Shown: piece by piece, positions 1-6,153 of the stretch
How the letters are laid out: each line of letters opens with the position of its first letter
How positions within the stretch are numbered: position 1 is the first letter of the stretch
NCBI GenBank assembly: GCA_964479445.1
Contig: CAYZMH010000090.1
Span: 1-12,798, forward strand
Length of the DNA stretch: 12,798 bases
Direction of reading: 5' to 3'
Source: CAYZMH01 sp964479445
Lineage (GTDB): Bacteria > Bacteroidota > Bacteroidia > Bacteroidales > GCA-2748055
Position numbers and translations under genes: made by a program
The notes under the pieces: generated by a model
Database searches by the model: none
What the model was told of the DNA's origin: nothing
What the model saw: only the letters and a program-made list of their open reading frames with translations

Positions 1-1914
1 AAGGTGGGATCGGTGATGAACAAGACCATATCGGGCGGACAGCGAAAGCGGCTTAACATCGCGCTGGAGCTGATCCGCGAGCCGTCGATCCTGTTTTTGG
101 ATGAGCCTACATCCGGACTCTCGTCACGGGATTCGGAAAACGTGATGGACCTGCTGCGGGAACTCACCCTGCGCGGCAAACTGGTGTTCGTGGTGATCCA
201 CCAGCCCGGATCGGAGCTGTTCAAGATGTTCGACCGGGTGGTGATCCTCGACGAGGGGGGGCGGATGGTTTACTACGGCAACCCGGTGGAGGCGGTGATC
301 TATTTCAAGAAGATCGACAACCAGGTGAATTACGGCATCGGGGAGTGCCCGGTGTGCGGAAATGTGAACCCCGAACAGATCTTCAATATCATCGAAGCGC
401 GGCAGGTGGATGAGTTCGGGAACTACACCGGACAGCGCAAGATCAGTCCGAAAACCTGGGAACACTACTTCACCGATCAACGGCAGCAGGAAGCAGAAGC
501 AGAGGAGCCGGCAGCAGCCGGACCAGCAACCGAAGAGCTCCCGGCCGGTGCGTTGAAACCGCCGGGGTGGGCCGGACAATTCCTGAACTACCTGAAGCGC
601 GACTTTACAGCCAGGGTCCGGAACCGCCAGTACCTGGCGCTGGTGCTGTCGGTCTCGCCCGTCCTGGCACTGATCCTCTCCTACATCATCCGCTACATTG
701 CCGATCCGACCAGCGAAACCTACATTTTCAGGGAGAACGAGAACATCCCCATCTACATCTTCATGGCGATCATCGTGGCGCTTTTCCTCGGACTGATCAT
801 CAGCGCGGAGGAGATCTTCCGCGACCGCAAGATCCTCAAGCGCGAACAGTTCCTCCACCTGAGCCGCTCCTCCTACCTGGCGGCCAAGATTGTCAACCTG
901 TTTGTCCTGTCGGCGCTCCAGTCGCTGGTATTTATCCTGATCGCCAACAACATCCTGGGGATCCGCTACCTCACCTTCGCGTACTGGCTGGCTTTGTTTT
1001 CGGTGGCGGCATGTGCCAATATGCTCGGACTGATCATTTCGTCGGCTTTCAACTCGGCGGTGACCATCTATATCCTGATCCCGCTGGTGATGATCCCCAT
1101 GATGATGCTCAGCGGGGCCATGTTCAGCTTTGAAAAGTTGAACCGCAACATTACCCGGGTGGACAAGGTGCCCCTGGTGGCCGAAGCCATGCCTACCAAG
1201 TGGGCGTATGAGGCGCTGATGGTGAAGCAGTTCAAGGACAACCAGTTTGAAAAGTTTTTCTTCGAAACCGATAAACGGATCAGCCGGGCCAACTTCAAAT
1301 CGGCCTACCTGGTACCCGAACTGGAAGAGCGGCTGAACGAGGTGAGCGGGGAGTACCATGCCGCGGGAACGGTGGAGGAGCACCGCGATGCCCTGGAGGT
1401 GCTGAAAAACGAGGTGATGCGCGAACAGCAGCACCTGGAGGAGTACAGCTTTACGGCAGAGGCATTTGAAGCGGCCCATTTTTCCGGTGAATTCGAGGGG
1501 AGGATGCGAAACTTCCTGGAGGATCTCAACCAGCACTACCTGGGGATCTACTCGAAAGCCAACCGGGAGAAGCAGGTGCATATCAACAAGCTGCTGGAGC
1601 GGGACCGCCAGGCGTATTTCCAGGCGCTGAACCGGCACCACAACGAAGCGGTATCGGATCATGTCAAGAAGATCTATGAAAAGAACCAGGTCGTGGAAGC
1701 CAACGGACACCTGTACCAGCAGATCGATCCCATCTTCAAAGATCCGCGGCAAACCGGACCCGTTGGTATCCGGTCCCACTTCTTTGCCCCCCGCAAGCCC
1801 TTTTTTGGCACGTATGTTGATACCTATGTCTTTAACATCGCGTTTATCTGGTTCCTGACCCTGCTGGGGTACGGGATCCTGTATTTTGACCTGGTGGGAA
1901 GACTGGTAAAATGA
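1..1914 (+). CDS. ABCG-like ABC transporter, ATPase fused to permease (5' truncated)
   Basis: The reading frame is open at the left edge, so the start and the Walker A part of the ATPase are missing; 637 codons are visible. Numbered from the GTG at position 4, the ABC signature ISGGQRKR is at about residues 9-16, Walker B with a D-loop (ILFLDEPTSGLSS) at 29-41 and the H-loop (VIHQP) at 64-68. A CPVCGNVNPEQ segment (116-126) sits where ABCG proteins have their NPADF-type motif. After an acidic Ala/Pro linker (160-190) come membrane segments near 210-230, 250-268, 294-316, 323-345, 352-371 and 607-630, the ABC-2 permease layout. The order ATPase then permease on one chain is that of ABCG half transporters, which usually dimerise in the inner membrane. 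The stretch between the last two membrane segments is about 225 residues, highly charged and helical, much longer than usual. The substrate cannot be told from sequence. The family call is firm. Confidence 0.9.
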   Translation, partial: KVGSVMNKTISGGQRKRLNIALELIREPSILFLDEPTSGLSSRDSENVMDLLRELTLRGKLVFVVIHQPGSELFKMFDRVVILDEGGRMVYYGNPVEAVIYFKKIDNQVNYGIGECPVCGNVNPEQIFNIIEARQVDEFGNYTGQRKISPKTWEHYFTDQRQQEAEAEEPAAAGPATEELPAGALKPPGWAGQFLNYLKRDFTARVRNRQYLALVLSVSPVLALILSYIIRYIADPTSETYIFRENENIPIYIFMAIIVALFLGLIISAEEIFRDRKILKREQFLHLSRSSYLAAKIVNLFVLSALQSLVFILIANNILGIRYLTFAYWLALFSVAACANMLGLIISSAFNSAVTIYILIPLVMIPMMMLSGAMFSFEKLNRNITRVDKVPLVAEAMPTKWAYEALMVKQFKDNQFEKFFFETDKRISRANFKSAYLVPELEERLNEVSGEYHAAGTVEEHRDALEVLKNEVMREQQHLEEYSFTAEAFEAAHFSGEFEGRMRNFLEDLNQHYLGIYSKANREKQVHINKLLERDRQAYFQALNRHHNEAVSDHVKKIYEKNQVVEANGHLYQQIDPIFKDPRQTGPVGIRSHFFAPRKPFFGTYVDTYVFNIAFIWFLTLLGYGILYFDLVGRLVK

Positions 1915-1953
1915 TCCGCCCCGAGGATACGCCGCTATCTTTCAAATTTTTAC

Positions 1954-1961
1954 TATTTTTG
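1954..1961 (+). promoter_or_regulatory. Candidate -7 promoter element (TAnnTTTG)
   Basis: TATTTTTG matches the Bacteroidota primary sigma factor -7 consensus TAnnTTTG exactly and lies 16 bases before the ATG of the lipoprotein gene, in an AT-rich gap between two GC-rich genes. No clear TTTG -33 element is seen at the expected distance upstream. It implies a very short 5' leader and transcription of the lipoprotein unit independently of the transporter. Confidence 0.45.
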
Positions 1962-1977
1962 AACAAACCCGGAACAC

Positions 1978-2871
1978 ATGAAGACACGAACCCTCCTCCT
2001 GATCACCCTATCCCTCCTGCTGGTAGCCTGCGGCAACCGCAACAGGGAGGATCTTTCGGTGGAATACGATGAATCGGACATCGGGGAACTGGTGGTTTCG
2101 GAAGAGGCCATGGATGCGGTGATCGCGAACATCGCCTCCCCCATCGAAGTGGCTTCCTTTTTGAATGACCTGGAGATCCCGTTCAGCACCGCGTATCTCT
2201 CCGACCCCGAAGGCATGTCAACCCACACCACCAGTTTCGAGATCGCCTACCAGCTGGGAGTGCTCAGTGCCGACCTGGGATACCTCAACATGTACGACAA
2301 GACCGGCACGGCAGTGAACTACCTGGGCACCATCAACCGCATGGCCGAAGCGCTGGAGGTGGGACAGTTCTTTGACTTCGCCACCATCAAGCGGCTGGCC
2401 ACCTCCGGCAGCAACCTCGATTCGCTGCTCTTCATGTCCATGAACAGCTTCAACCGGATGGACGACTACCTGCGGGAATCACAGCGCAGCAACCTCAGCG
2501 CCCTGATGGTCGCGGGAGTATGGATCGAGGGGTTGTACCTGGCCACCCAGGTGATGGATAAAACCGGTAACCCGGAACTGAAAGATATGATCGGCGAGCA
2601 GAAGACCATCCTCAACGATTTGCTGATCATTCTGAACAACTACAGGCAGGACGACCGGTTTGCCGCGCTGATCAGCGACTATAATGAGATCAAGGAGGCG
2701 TACGACCGGGTGAACATCTCCTACGAGATCGGTGAGCCCGAGGCCGTGGAAAAAGACGGCATGCTGATGGTGGTGCAGAACGAGACCACCACCATCGAGA
2801 TGGACAACGAAACCCTCAACCGCATTATCGATGTGACCAGGAAGATCCGCAACAAGCACCTAAACACCTGA
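1978..2871 (+). CDS. Lipoprotein of unknown function, all-helical
   Basis: The 297-residue protein starts with a lipoprotein signal peptide: basic MKTR, a Leu-rich core, and lipobox LVAC with the lipidated cysteine at residue 18. The following GNRNREDLS is charged, and surface-exported Bacteroidota lipoproteins often carry acidic residues just after the cysteine, but whether it faces outward is uncertain. The mature part is predicted to be mainly alpha-helical, with no membrane segment and no catalytic motif I recognise. The ATG at 1978 is chosen because the signal peptide begins there and a promoter-like element lies just upstream. The next gene begins 4 bases after the stop, so the two are almost certainly co-transcribed. 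I do not recognise the family. Confidence 0.85.
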   Translation: MKTRTLLLITLSLLLVACGNRNREDLSVEYDESDIGELVVSEEAMDAVIANIASPIEVASFLNDLEIPFSTAYLSDPEGMSTHTTSFEIAYQLGVLSADLGYLNMYDKTGTAVNYLGTINRMAEALEVGQFFDFATIKRLATSGSNLDSLLFMSMNSFNRMDDYLRESQRSNLSALMVAGVWIEGLYLATQVMDKTGNPELKDMIGEQKTILNDLLIILNNYRQDDRFAALISDYNEIKEAYDRVNISYEIGEPEAVEKDGMLMVVQNETTTIEMDNETLNRIIDVTRKIRNKHLNT

Positions 2872-2875
2872 TGGC

Positions 2876-3307
2876 ATGAGAGTAGCATACAACATATTGG
2901 CCCTGCTGTTTTTCCTCTCGGCAACCGCGTTCCTCTCCCAGGACACCTCCGATAAAGTACAGGAGTGCGCCGCCAAAGCGGGACCCAATGCGATCTACCT
3001 GGAGGATTTCCAGGTGGACCTTCCGGCGGCCGAACAGGGCAAACGGCCGCCCATGTTTCGCCAGGCCGTATTGTTACGCGGCAATAACATCTACCGGTTC
3101 AACGTGTGCAATACCACCGGCGAGGCGGTGATCCGTATCTTCGACAGCAGCCGGATGATCCTCTCCTCCTATGACGCCGGCAAGGACAAATACTACAACC
3201 CGGTGAACTTCCTCTGCCAGAAGACCGGTCAGTACACCATCGTGATCACCTTCAAAGACGGCGCCGCCGGCAAGGCGATCGGTATCATGAGTCACGTGAA
3301 AAAGTGA
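2876..3307 (+). CDS. Small secreted protein of unknown function
   Basis: The 143-residue protein begins with a signal peptide (MRVAYNILALLFFLSATA), probably cleaved near residues 18-21. The mature part has three cysteines (31, 78, 114) and alternating hydrophobic strands, for example NIYRFNVCN, AVIRIFDSS and GQYTIVITF. This suggests a small beta-sandwich resembling pre-peptidase C-terminal (PPC-like) domains; that is inference from pattern, not a firm match. It lies 4 bases downstream of the lipoprotein gene and is the last gene before a terminator, so the pair probably forms a bicistronic unit whose products act together in the periplasm or at the surface. No catalytic motif is visible. Confidence 0.8.
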   Translation: MRVAYNILALLFFLSATAFLSQDTSDKVQECAAKAGPNAIYLEDFQVDLPAAEQGKRPPMFRQAVLLRGNNIYRFNVCNTTGEAVIRIFDSSRMILSSYDAGKDKYYNPVNFLCQKTGQYTIVITFKDGAAGKAIGIMSHVKK

Positions 3308-3368
3308 GAAGGGGCTTACAGGCTCCGGCAACCGGTAAATACCTTCCCGGAAAGATGTTTATTATAAA

Positions 3369-3397
3369 AAAGAGATGGCCAAAATGACCATCTCTTT
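3369..3397 (-). terminator. Hairpin terminator between converging genes
   Basis: A perfect 10-bp inverted repeat (AAAGAGATGG at 3369-3378, CCATCTCTTT at 3388-3397) with a 9-base loop. Read on the - strand the stem runs into six T's (3371-3366), so it best terminates the peroxiredoxin transcript. On the + strand the T run is short (TTT), so it may only weakly terminate the lipoprotein/secreted-protein unit. Confidence 0.75.
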
Positions 3398-3473
3398 GGA
3401 TATTGAATATGAATGAATTGTTAATGTTTCTAATCGCTACCGGTAAGGCAGAGACATTTTGAGATACGAAATG

Positions 3474-4196
3474 TTAATTAACGAACTTTTTATACGTAAG
3501 AAACCATGCCTTCTGGTAATAAGGAGAATCAATACTGTTTAGATTTTGCTTCTCTGTTTCAGAAAGAACCGTTACAATAAGATCGTCACCCGGCTTCCAG
3601 TTAACAGGAGTAGCCAAATTGTTTTGTGCATATGTTTTCTGCAGTGCCTGGAGAGTCCGTATTAATTCACCTGTACTTCTTCCTACTTCCATCGGGTAGA
3701 ATTGTATGGACTTAATTTTATTATCCGGATCAACAAAAAATACCCCCCTGATATTCCTTATATCGCTGGTTGCCATGTGCATCATTCCATAAAGCTTTGA
3801 AATTTTATGGTTACTATCATCTACCAATGGGAAATCTACTTTATAAGGGCCATCTCCCTCAAATGCAATTTCTTCCATTGCTGCTTTCCATGAATAATGT
3901 TGGTCCAGAACATCTGCAGAAACAACAACCAACTGTGCGCCTAATTTATCAAATTGATCTTTTTCTTTGGCAAGATCAAGAATTTCAGAAGAACAAACCG
4001 GAGTAAAATCTTTTGGGTGAGAAAGTAAAATTTTCCATTTATTGCCATAATCTCCGGGGAATTTAACCACCCCTTCTGTTGATTTGGCCTTGAATGAAGG
4101 AGCGTCACCTCCCAGTTGAGGAACGGTAACATTTTGTGCATTCAGTCCAAAACCAATTGCCAGTCCGAGGACGGCTAAAAAAAGTGTACGTTTCAT
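3474..4196 (-). CDS. Secreted 1-Cys peroxiredoxin (Prx6-type)
   Basis: Thiol peroxidase that reduces hydrogen peroxide or organic peroxides. With the ATG at 4196 the protein has 240 residues and a clear signal peptide (MKRTLFLAVLGLAIGFGLNA, then QN), so it should act outside the cytoplasm. An upstream in-frame start at 4235 would put a hydrophilic stretch before this signal and is rejected. The peroxidatic motif HPKDFTPVC gives P61, T65 and C68 (PxxxTxxC), and R150 in DIRNIRG fits the conserved active-site arginine. The C-terminal half (ATPVNWKPGDDLIV, then PYY) is typical of the Prx6 subfamily. C68 is the only cysteine, so there is no resolving cysteine and an outside thiol partner is needed. 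Most Prx6-type enzymes are cytoplasmic, so the signal peptide is notable. The gene is much more AT-rich than its neighbours. It is probably monocistronic, with its own promoter candidate and terminator. Confidence 0.93.
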   Translation of the reverse strand: MKRTLFLAVLGLAIGFGLNAQNVTVPQLGGDAPSFKAKSTEGVVKFPGDYGNKWKILLSHPKDFTPVCSSEILDLAKEKDQFDKLGAQLVVVSADVLDQHYSWKAAMEEIAFEGDGPYKVDFPLVDDSNHKISKLYGMMHMATSDIRNIRGVFFVDPDNKIKSIQFYPMEVGRSTGELIRTLQALQKTYAQNNLATPVNWKPGDDLIVTVLSETEKQNLNSIDSPYYQKAWFLTYKKFVN

Positions 4197-4232
4197 GATT
4201 TTTTTGTTTTGATATATGCAACAATACGGCGA

Positions 4233-4259
4233 CAATCCTATTTAATTCCTGAAAAACAA
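4233..4259 (-). promoter_or_regulatory. Candidate promoter of the peroxiredoxin gene
   Basis: On the - strand, TTG (4259-4257) is followed after 16 bases by TAGGATTG (4240-4233), one base off the Bacteroidota -7 element TAnnTTTG. It lies about 37 bases before the ATG. Spacing and match are imperfect, so the call is tentative. Confidence 0.3.
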
Positions 4260-4343
4260 TTAATTAACAGAATAATTAACATATGAGAGTTGGTGCTCCT
4301 GATGTGTGCAGCAATTACATCACTCAAAAATGCCTTTTTGAAA

Positions 4344-4373
4344 ATCAGCTGGTTATAGTTTATCAGCTGGTTA
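4344..4373. repeat. Two 12-bp direct repeats containing CAGCTG
   Basis: ATCAGCTGGTTA occurs at 4344-4355 and again at 4362-4373, an exact 18-bp period, in the AT-rich gap (4197-4407) between the nucleotidyltransferase stop and the peroxiredoxin start. Each copy contains the palindrome CAGCTG. This could be a pair of regulator sites about 150 bp upstream of the peroxiredoxin gene, or a chance duplication. The same gap holds a small AT-rich hairpin at 4324-4341 (TCAAAAA / TTTTTGA). I see no gene in the gap. Confidence 0.5.
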
Positions 4374-4407
4374 CAATTTAAAAGTTTGAAATTCTGGAGA
4401 TCGTCAC

Positions 4408-5454
4408 TCAATGTCCGCCATGGAATTTGCGGATCCGCCACCGCTGCAAAATGCTCACCAGCACCGCCCATTTATATTTACACCCCGGTTTAAGTCCGAA
4501 CAGGTAGCGATGCCTCCTGATTTTATCCCCCAGGGTGGGTTGTTCCCCACCCAGGATCCGCCGGCGGGCAAGTCCGGTCAGCTGCTCCACCCGTTTCCCC
4601 CGGGTAGACGGGAGAAAACTTTCCGGAACAGGCGTGGTAAAAATTTCCGCTGCCAGGATCATTGCGATCCCCAGCACCCGGTGGAGCCCCGTCTGTTCCA
4701 CCAGGCGGAGCACCCTGGCGGGATCGGGACGCAGGTTCCGAAGGCATGCGTCCACATCACGCAGCCAGAAGAGGCGGCTGAACTGGTGCTGCGCCCCGTG
4801 GAACACCAGGTATACAAAGAGCGCCTCCGGGTTCATTGCCGGGATTTCATACGATCCAAGGATGACGATTACGGGATCTTCGAAGAGGAGCTTCGCGCCG
4901 GCCCTTGGAAGGAGCCTGTGGTAATGGATCCCGTAGTGCAGCTCCAGGAAGATGCGTTTTTCGGGATGACGCAACCCCGCATCCTTTTTATACCGGCGGT
5001 AGAGCTTCCACTGTCTTTCGGTGAGCTTACGGGGATAAACGCGGAGATATCCCTGCTCCCGGAGAAGCTCCATGGCAGGGGTGAGCGCCTTTTCGGGCAC
5101 ATAGAGGTCAATATCTCCGAAATGCCGCTGCCCGGCATCCCGGAAGAGAGCAGCAGCCAGCACCGGGCCCTTCAGGGGAAACGCCCGGATGTTGTTTTTG
5201 CGAAGCAACCGGATCAGGGCGGTCACCTCGGCAGTCAGCTTCAGGGAGTGAAGGGTTCGTTCCGCCACCACCTGCTTCCACCGCTCTTTTTCGCCCGGGG
5301 GAAGAAGCTCCCGCACAGGTTGGGATACGGGGAAAAGCCGGTGCCGGCGGAACAGTTCAAACAGGGCATCGGGATCGGTTCCATCGAGAGAAGAGATGGA
5401 TTCTTTCTTCAACAACCGAAACAAAATCCGCTGTTCATTCGTTAGTACATACAT
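4408..5454 (-). CDS. Nucleotidyltransferase-fold protein (PF14907-type)
   Basis: This 348-residue protein has the hallmarks of the uncharacterised nucleotidyltransferase family PF14907 (pol-beta fold). LKGPVLA (94-100) replaces the usual GS motif, RHFGDIDLYVP (110-120) supplies the two metal-binding acidic residues D114 and D116, and LELHYGI (170-176) supplies a likely third acidic residue, E171. Family members occur in lasso-peptide clusters, where some are tailoring enzymes, and in surface polysaccharide loci; the substrate here is unknown. The ATG at 5454 lies 57 bp from the divergent cysC start. I found no clear TAnnTTTG element for either gene in that gap. The protein is rich in Arg and Leu and has no signal peptide or membrane segment, so it is probably cytoplasmic. 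No strong terminator follows it. Confidence 0.82.
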   Translation of the reverse strand: MYVLTNEQRILFRLLKKESISSLDGTDPDALFELFRRHRLFPVSQPVRELLPPGEKERWKQVVAERTLHSLKLTAEVTALIRLLRKNNIRAFPLKGPVLAAALFRDAGQRHFGDIDLYVPEKALTPAMELLREQGYLRVYPRKLTERQWKLYRRYKKDAGLRHPEKRIFLELHYGIHYHRLLPRAGAKLLFEDPVIVILGSYEIPAMNPEALFVYLVFHGAQHQFSRLFWLRDVDACLRNLRPDPARVLRLVEQTGLHRVLGIAMILAAEIFTTPVPESFLPSTRGKRVEQLTGLARRRILGGEQPTLGDKIRRHRYLFGLKPGCKYKWAVLVSILQRWRIRKFHGGH

Positions 5455-5511
5455 AAGGCTAATTTAGTAAAACTTTAGCAGAGCAGTCAGCACACCCATT
5501 TCAGAGGCACT

Positions 5512-6042
5512 ATGAAACTTACATTCCATCCATCCCCCAAATCGATCTGGCTGGTAGGACTCACCGGCTCGGGTAAAACCACGTTAGGCTCCCGTTTGCA
5601 GGAGAAGCTATGGGAAAAGGGGATTGCCAACCGGTTTTTGGATGGAGATGACATGCGCAGCGGGTTGAACGTGGACCTGGACTTCACCATGAAGGACCGC
5701 CGCGAGAACATCCGCCGCATCGCCGAAGTGAACAAGCTGTTCCTCGACAGCGGACTGATCACCATCAATGCCTTTGTGAGTCCGACCGCCGACATGCGCG
5801 ACCTGGCCCGCAGCACCATCGGCTCAACGCGGTTCATCGGGGTATTCCTGGACTGCCCCCTGGAGATCTGCGAAGAGCGCGACACCAAGGGCATGTACAA
5901 AAAAGTCCGGGAAGGCCAGATCAAGCACCTGGCTGGCGTCGACGACGTCTTCGAGCCCTACACCGACAGCGACATCCACATCAGGACCATGGACACCCCC
6001 GTCGACCAGGCCGCTGAAGTGATCCTCAAACAACTGGGATAG
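5512..6042 (+). CDS. cysC: Adenylyl-sulfate kinase (APS kinase)
   Basis: Phosphorylates adenosine 5'-phosphosulfate with ATP to give PAPS, the donor for sulfotransferases and for PAPS reductase; cytoplasmic. The 176 residues match the full length of a stand-alone CysC domain. The P-loop GLTGSGKTT is at 16-24, followed by FLDGDDMRSGLN (42-53; canonical DGDNxRxGLN), DRRENIRR (62-69), FVSPTADMRDLAR (88-100) with S90 at the position of the phospho-acceptor serine, and the substrate-lid motif KGMYKKVREGQIK (126-138). It stands alone: no cysD, cysN, cysH or cysQ is in the window, and it faces the nucleotidyltransferase gene divergently. That fits a role in feeding sulfation, or a scattered assimilation pathway; the sequence does not decide. 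A terminator hairpin follows 52 bases after the stop. Confidence 0.93.
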   Translation: MKLTFHPSPKSIWLVGLTGSGKTTLGSRLQEKLWEKGIANRFLDGDDMRSGLNVDLDFTMKDRRENIRRIAEVNKLFLDSGLITINAFVSPTADMRDLARSTIGSTRFIGVFLDCPLEICEERDTKGMYKKVREGQIKHLAGVDDVFEPYTDSDIHIRTMDTPVDQAAEVILKQLG

Positions 6043-6094
6043 CAGTGCAATATGCCAGGCCCTGTCCATGCAACCTGAAAAAGCATTCAAAAAA

Positions 6095-6119
6095 ATCCCG
6101 GGGATCTGCTCCCCGGGAT
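6095..6119. terminator. Bidirectional hairpin terminator between cysC and the surface-protein gene
   Basis: A perfect 9-bp GC-rich stem, ATCCCGGGG (6095-6103) with CCCCGGGAT (6111-6119), and a 7-base loop. On the - strand it is followed by seven T's (complement of the A run 6089-6095), a strong intrinsic terminator for the gene ending at 6154. On the + strand it is followed by ATTGTTTT, a weaker U tract for cysC. Confidence 0.8.
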
Positions 6120-6153
6120 ATTGTTTTGGTACACCACCTGTTTCTTTTATGCT

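Noticed and set aside
124..1779. Long - strand ORF of 551 codons opposite the ABC transporter
   Set aside because: Antisense shadow of a GC-rich gene. The + strand frame carries clear ABC motifs, while this product is His/Val/Gln-rich with no domain or signal.
4197..4235. Upstream start giving a 253-residue peroxiredoxin
   Set aside because: It would add the hydrophilic MSPYCCIYQNKKI before a textbook signal peptide and cover the likely 5' leader.
4238..4471. - strand ORF of 77 codons between the nucleotidyltransferase and peroxiredoxin genes
   Set aside because: It overlaps the nucleotidyltransferase 3' end, and the rest is AT-rich low-complexity coding for Asn/Gln/Leu from the direct repeats. 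No signal or domain.
4411..5445. + strand ORF of 344 codons opposite the nucleotidyltransferase
   Set aside because: The - strand frame has LKGP and DID motifs of PF14907; the + strand product is Pro/Gln-rich and resembles nothing.
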